A stretch of DNA of 64,000 nt, from positions 13,210 to 77,209 of the forward strand of contig CAZCYD010000008.1 of assembly GCA_964502735.1 (NCBI GenBank), read 5' to 3'. The stretch comes from JACKAN01 sp964502735. Its GTDB lineage: Bacteria > Bdellovibrionota > Bdellovibrionia > Bdellovibrionales > UBA1609. The translations under genes were made by a program, and so were the position numbers. How positions within the stretch are numbered: the stretch's first letter is position 1; each line of letters opens with the position of its first letter. The notes beneath the pieces were generated by a model, which saw nothing but the letters and a program-made list of their open reading frames with translations, searched no databases and was not told the origin of the DNA. Shown here in pieces: positions 60,748 through 64,000 of the stretch.

Positions 60748-61110
60748 ATGTTCAATATGGGTTTAACTGAGATTATTGTTTTGGCGGTGATAGCCTTGTT
60801 GGTCATTGGCCCCAAACAGCTTCCTGAGGTGGCAAGGAATTTAGCTAGATTTATCAATGAGCTAAAAAGAACTACACAAGATTTAAAACAGAGCCTTCAC
60901 AGTGTTGATCCAGGCGTTCATGAAGCAGTTAAAGAGGTGACCACTGTAGTTAAAGATACTGAGCAATGGGTGAAGAATACAACCTCACAGATTATGGAGG
61001 TTGAAGGGCCAAATAAAGAGTTTGGCCATATTGAACCTTCTACACCCCAAGAGACTATTGATGAAGAGCACGAAGGGCATGCAAAGACAACGAATAAGAA
61101 GGATAGTTAG
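60748..61110 (+). CDS. tatB: Twin-arginine translocase subunit TatA/TatB
   Basis: A 120-residue protein with a short N-terminal membrane helix (GLTEIIVLAVIALLVIGP), the hinge GPKQLPEVAR and an amphipathic helix, followed by a charged tail. The Glu in the helix and the GPKQLP hinge fit TatB, or a bifunctional TatA. It precedes tatC by ten bases. No second TatA-type gene is in the window, so one may be elsewhere or this one may serve both roles. Confidence 0.88.
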   Translation: MFNMGLTEIIVLAVIALLVIGPKQLPEVARNLARFINELKRTTQDLKQSLHSVDPGVHEAVKEVTTVVKDTEQWVKNTTSQIMEVEGPNKEFGHIEPSTPQETIDEEHEGHAKTTNKKDS

Positions 61111-61120
61111 TTTGTAATAA

Positions 61121-61846
61121 ATGGATAATTTAGAAGGAAATGACACTCTTGTAGGCCATCTTACAGAGCTTCGAAAACGTTTGCTCAATATTATTCTTAT
61201 CGTTTTTGTGGGCTTTTTTATAACTTGGTATTTTAGTAGCACAATATTTGATTTCATACGAGCTCCTATTCAACCCTTTTTGACAGAGGGAGGGCTTGTT
61301 TTTACCGCCCCCATGGACAAGTTTATGGCCCACATTAAGGTTTCTATAGTGGCGAGCATAGTACTGACCTGTCCACTTTGGTTGTTTCAGCTATGGAAGT
61401 TTGTAGCTCCAGGGTTGTTAGAAGAGGAAAGGAAGTACGGACTTGGTTTTATTTCGGTAGGGACGGTACTCTTTTTAATGGGAGCCTCCTTTGTGTATTA
61501 TGTTGTTTATCCCATGGCATTCAATTTCTTAATGCTTTTTGGAGGAGATACGGATAGACCCATGATTACAATTTCAGAGTATCTATCGTTTTTCACAACT
61601 ACACTTTTGGTTTTTGGATTTGCCTTTGAAATGCCTCTAATTTTGACAATTTTGGGAATGATGGGAGTTGTGAATGCTGAGTTCCTGTCTAGCAAAAGAA
61701 GGTATGCGATTGTAATTCTGGCAGCAGTTTCTGCGATGTTCACACCACCAGATGTTATTAGTATGTTTTTAATGATGATACCAATGTTGATGCTCTATGA
61801 GACCTCGATATTTATGGTTAAAATATTCGCTCCGAATAACAAGTAA
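61121..61846 (+). CDS. tatC: Sec-independent translocase protein TatC
   Basis: A 241-residue receptor for twin-arginine signal peptides with six membrane helices. The N-terminal motif HLTELRKRLLN and the segment PLWLFQLWKFVAPGLLEEERKY are diagnostic. Palindrome copy 4 starts seven bases after its stop. Confidence 0.96.
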   Translation: MDNLEGNDTLVGHLTELRKRLLNIILIVFVGFFITWYFSSTIFDFIRAPIQPFLTEGGLVFTAPMDKFMAHIKVSIVASIVLTCPLWLFQLWKFVAPGLLEEERKYGLGFISVGTVLFLMGASFVYYVVYPMAFNFLMLFGGDTDRPMITISEYLSFFTTTLLVFGFAFEMPLILTILGMMGVVNAEFLSSKRRYAIVILAAVSAMFTPPDVISMFLMMIPMLMLYETSIFMVKIFAPNNK

Positions 61847-61852
61847 TACCAA

Positions 61853-61966
61853 TTTCAAAAAAATGTCTAAACTTTGTGAAAGCACCTCACGCGCAGTTCC
61901 GCAGCCTCAAGGCTGCGGCTGTTTGAGCATGAGGTGCTTTCACAAAGTTTAGACATTTTTTTGAAA
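61853..61966 (-). repeat. Long palindromic element, copy 4
   Basis: A 114-bp inverted repeat with arms perfect from TTTC to GAAA. Outer ends (61846-61852 and 61967-61976) no longer pair, although the left end still reads ATACCAAT as in copies 1-3. The core is in the same orientation as copy 2. It fills the space after tatC, converging with a minus-strand gene. Confidence 0.92.
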
Positions 61967-62018
61967 GAATCCTATGCCTTTGCGTAGGCAATATTGTTAC
62001 ACGAGAAGGTTTAGTTGT

Positions 62019-62273
62019 TTAGAGAGGTTCGTAGTTTTCTGGCAAATGTTCAAGAATGTCTTCTCTGAAGTTTTTTCTCTTTTTTATTCTCGACTCTAAT
62101 GACATTCTGTCGCGATTGGCCATCATTCCTTTAGCAAGGTTGGACTGCCCTTTGATCTTAACATCTTCAAGATTTACCTTTGTCTTGGTGTCAACTTGAG
62201 CAAAAGTGGTATTGGTGGCAAGCAAAAAAAAGAATGTTGATACAATTATGCGATTCAAGGCGGACTCCATCAT
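62019..62273 (-). CDS. Short periplasmic protein of gliding-motility-like cluster
   Basis: An 84-residue exported protein: signal peptide MESALNRIIVSTFFFLLATNTTFA, then about 60 charged residues including VNLEDVKIKGQSNLAKGMMANRDR and a C-terminal LPENYEPL. The LEDVxIKGE-like segment is reminiscent of short periplasmic proteins encoded beside AglR/TolQ-type and outer-membrane barrel genes in myxobacteria and Bdellovibrio; this link is from memory and tentative. The open frame extends to 62315, but the ATG at 62273 or 62270 gives a proper signal peptide. It is divergent from the barrel gene at 62436. Confidence 0.6.
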   Translation of the reverse strand: MMESALNRIIVSTFFFLLATNTTFAQVDTKTKVNLEDVKIKGQSNLAKGMMANRDRMSLESRIKKRKNFREDILEHLPENYEPL

Positions 62274-62435
62274 CAAACTTGAATCTATTTTCCACCTAAA
62301 TGCCTTATGAAACAAGATTAAGAGAAAGCACTAGACAATTGTCATATTTTAGTTGATTACAACCACTGTGGTTTTCAATCTCAATTTGATAAGAGATAAT
62401 AATGATCTATAAACATTCAACACTTGAGATTGGCC

Positions 62436-63092
62436 ATGCAGAAAAATTTTCTTACTTTAATAATCGGGCTCAGTTTTATATGTACAAGCCAAGAGCTTAA
62501 GGCAAATACGAATGAAGATCCTTATCTGCTGCCAAAAGTTGTCGCTGTAGAAAATAAACTTTATGAGCCCAAATATGATCTTACTGTCAACGTTGGGGTT
62601 TTACCTTTAGATGCTTTTTACAAGGGGTTAACTGTCGGAGCCAGCTATACATATTCCATTAACTCCTTTTTGGCCTGGGAGTTATTTAATGCCCAATACT
62701 CGAGTAATGAAGACACGGGCTTAAAGAAAGACCTAATTTCTAATTTTAATGTTCAACCTACAGGAATTTTAGACGAAATAAACTACTTTGTTGTGACAAG
62801 TTTAGTTTATACGCCGATATATTCAAAAAATCTGTTTTTTAACGAAACACTTAAACATGGATCCATAAGCTTTATTGGAAGTGGTGGATCAGTTCGGTTT
62901 CAGTCAGGAGACAATGGAGCTTTGTTTGGTGGAGGCTTAATGTTGAGGTTCTTTTCCTCAAACTGGCTTTCATACAAGTTAGATACGAGGGTATTTACTC
63001 ATACTGCAAAAAATAAAAGCTCAGACTTATTGCTGTCAGTGAATTTTGGACTGTCCTTTGAATTTGGAGACAATAAAGTAAAGACGAAATGA
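62436..63092 (+). CDS. Outer-membrane beta-barrel protein (myxobacterial/Bdellovibrio type)
   Basis: A 218-residue exported protein. A signal peptide (MQKNFLTLIIGLSFICTSQELKA) is followed by PKVVAVENKLYEPKYDLTVNVGVLPLDAFYKGLTVG and alternating strands, ending in a C-terminal strand LLLSVNFGLSFEF. This layout resembles the small outer-membrane barrels that accompany TonB/Agl-type complexes in predatory and gliding Deltaproteobacteria. The ATG at 62436 is preferred to a TTG at 62424. It overlaps the next gene by four bases (ATGA). Confidence 0.7.
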   Translation: MQKNFLTLIIGLSFICTSQELKANTNEDPYLLPKVVAVENKLYEPKYDLTVNVGVLPLDAFYKGLTVGASYTYSINSFLAWELFNAQYSSNEDTGLKKDLISNFNVQPTGILDEINYFVVTSLVYTPIYSKNLFFNETLKHGSISFIGSGGSVRFQSGDNGALFGGGLMLRFFSSNWLSYKLDTRVFTHTAKNKSSDLLLSVNFGLSFEFGDNKVKTK

Positions 63093-64000
63093 TAAAGTTA
63101 TTATTTGCACTTATATTTTTTTTCCATGGTAGTGCTCAAGCACAAATGTTTAAACCAATCAAAGATTGGAAGTATGTGCCTGCCGATGAAGAATTTTGGA
63201 AAGAAATAAATGATTTGATTGAAAAAGAAGAGTATCAAGTTGGTTTCCGTTTAATCGCAAAGCAACTTAAAAAAGCAAAAACAGACTTTGAAAAATTAGA
63301 ATCTCATCTGGCTATTGCCACGATATGTAGAAAACTAAATTACCCCGGTTGTGTTTACACGAATGCAACTTATGTCATAAATGCCTCACCAAGTTCAATG
63401 CCATCAATGGCGGCGCTTATCCTGTTAAGCGATGAAACTGTTTATCAACCTAAAGATGATGAAGAAATCAAAAGAATAATCAACCGGGGTGCATTTAAGG
63501 AAATTCCGCCCTCATTAGTTTCTATGGTGAACTTCCATGTTGCACTAGACAATTTAAGTAAAGGTAAAGTGAGTTGGGCTAAGAGCGCGGCAAAGAACGT
63601 GGATAAAGCCTCTTATTGGGGGGGTAGACTTCAGTTTTATAATGCACTTGACCTGCTAAAGCAAAACCGTGTGGACGAAAGTTTGTCGGCCATGCAACAG
63701 GCTTTAGCAAGTTCAAGCCCCTATCCGCGGTTAAATAATATTATTCGACATCAAGTTGCTAGATTGCTATTTGAAAAAGGCAATTATGATGAGGCAGAAA
63801 ATCTGTATAAAACTTTTCACCATGCCTCAAGAAATTATGGACAAATCGTTTTAGAAAGGGCATGGACTCAGTACTATAAGAAGGATTATTCAACATCCCT
63901 AGGTCTCCTAGAAACTCTTAAAACTCCATATTTTGAAAATTCAATACATCCAGAACAATATATTTTGAGCATGTTGATTTATAAAGAGCTTTGCAGGTAT
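63089..64000 (+). CDS. TPR-repeat periplasmic protein, cut by window edge
   Basis: The ATG at 63089 overlaps the barrel gene stop. The frame stays open for 304 codons to the end of the window. A signal peptide MIKLLFALIFFFHGSAQA is followed by TPR-like helical repeats (EYQVGFRLIAKQLKKAKTDF, NRVDESLSAMQQALA, GNYDEAENLYKTFHHASRNYGQIVLERAWTQYYKKDYSTSLGLLETL). Two Cys occur in CRKLNYPGC. Co-translation with the barrel gene suggests the two proteins work in one envelope complex. The C-terminus is unseen. Confidence 0.75.
   Translation, partial: MIKLLFALIFFFHGSAQAQMFKPIKDWKYVPADEEFWKEINDLIEKEEYQVGFRLIAKQLKKAKTDFEKLESHLAIATICRKLNYPGCVYTNATYVINASPSSMPSMAALILLSDETVYQPKDDEEIKRIINRGAFKEIPPSLVSMVNFHVALDNLSKGKVSWAKSAAKNVDKASYWGGRLQFYNALDLLKQNRVDESLSAMQQALASSSPYPRLNNIIRHQVARLLFEKGNYDEAENLYKTFHHASRNYGQIVLERAWTQYYKKDYSTSLGLLETLKTPYFENSIHPEQYILSMLIYKELCRY

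Noticed and set aside
34318..61966. The four palindromes as a CRISPR array
   Set aside because: Copies are kilobases apart with genes between them, not regularly spaced repeats with short spacers.
1..64000. tRNA, rRNA, tmRNA or RNase P RNA genes
   Set aside because: No T-loop GTTCGA-type sequence in a cloverleaf context and no rRNA core motif was seen in the intergenic regions.

Overview
The window is a contiguous piece of a low-GC (about 40% by eye) Gram-negative chromosome spanning the replication origin. Gene order (gyrA-gyrB-recF-dnaN-oriC-dnaA / rpmH-rnpA-yidD-yidC-jag-mnmE-mnmG-rsmG-parA-parB-bactofilin-atp F1), the Agl/Glt-like envelope proteins at the right end and many short signal-peptide proteins fit a member of Bdellovibrionota (Bdellovibrio/Pseudobdellovibrio-like). 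That assignment is an inference from gene content and order; no database search was possible.

Layout. 1-1.4 kb: a phosphohexomutase. 1.4-14.7 kb (minus strand, left replichore): dnaA, dnaN, recF, gyrB, gyrA, a TPR lipoprotein, the membrane part of ATP synthase (atpZ-like, atpI-like, atpB, atpE) and a large protein with a degenerate receiver domain. oriC lies between dnaA and dnaN, with DnaA boxes, a DnaA-trio run and an AT-rich segment. 15-25.8 kb (plus strand): ribosomal protein L34, RNase P protein, YidD/YidC membrane insertion, tRNA modification (MnmE/MnmG), RsmG, a 0.7 kb gene-free stretch with parS sites, then parA-parB-bactofilin. 25.8-31.6 kb: the stalk and F1 genes of ATP synthase (two b subunits, delta, alpha, gamma, beta, epsilon). 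31.7-38 kb: exported NagZ-like glycosidase, an outer-membrane barrel protein and mfd. 38.2-45.6 kb: only the membrane-arm genes of complex I (nuoA,H,J,K,L,M,N). 45.8-56.7 kb: a small secreted Cys-rich protein, a patatin lipase, a DNA-binding/coiled-coil protein, Lon, a DksA/TraR-like protein, an LpoA-like lipoprotein, DnaJ-like protein, GrpE and HemW. 56.7-64 kb: an M16 protease, a STAS protein, an unknown helical protein, TatA/B, TatC, and the start of an envelope/motility-like cluster (short periplasmic protein, outer-membrane barrel, TPR protein cut by the window edge).

Most striking non-coding structure: four copies of a 114-154 bp near-perfect palindrome (34318-34457, 46473-46608, 59838-59991, 61853-61966). 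Each sits within about 10 bp of a stop codon. All share an identical asymmetric core, but their arms differ in sequence from copy to copy while staying fully self-complementary within each copy. Second: the lon leader (51116-51161) folds into an 18-bp hairpin that buries the whole Shine-Dalgarno sequence. Other points: a 58-codon gene abutting a palindrome, a Gln/Glu-Ser/Tyr pattern in the ATP synthase c subunit resembling sodium-binding rings, Met at GyrA position 83, a DksA/TraR protein that has lost three of four zinc cysteines, and ATP synthase and complex I gene sets each split into parts.
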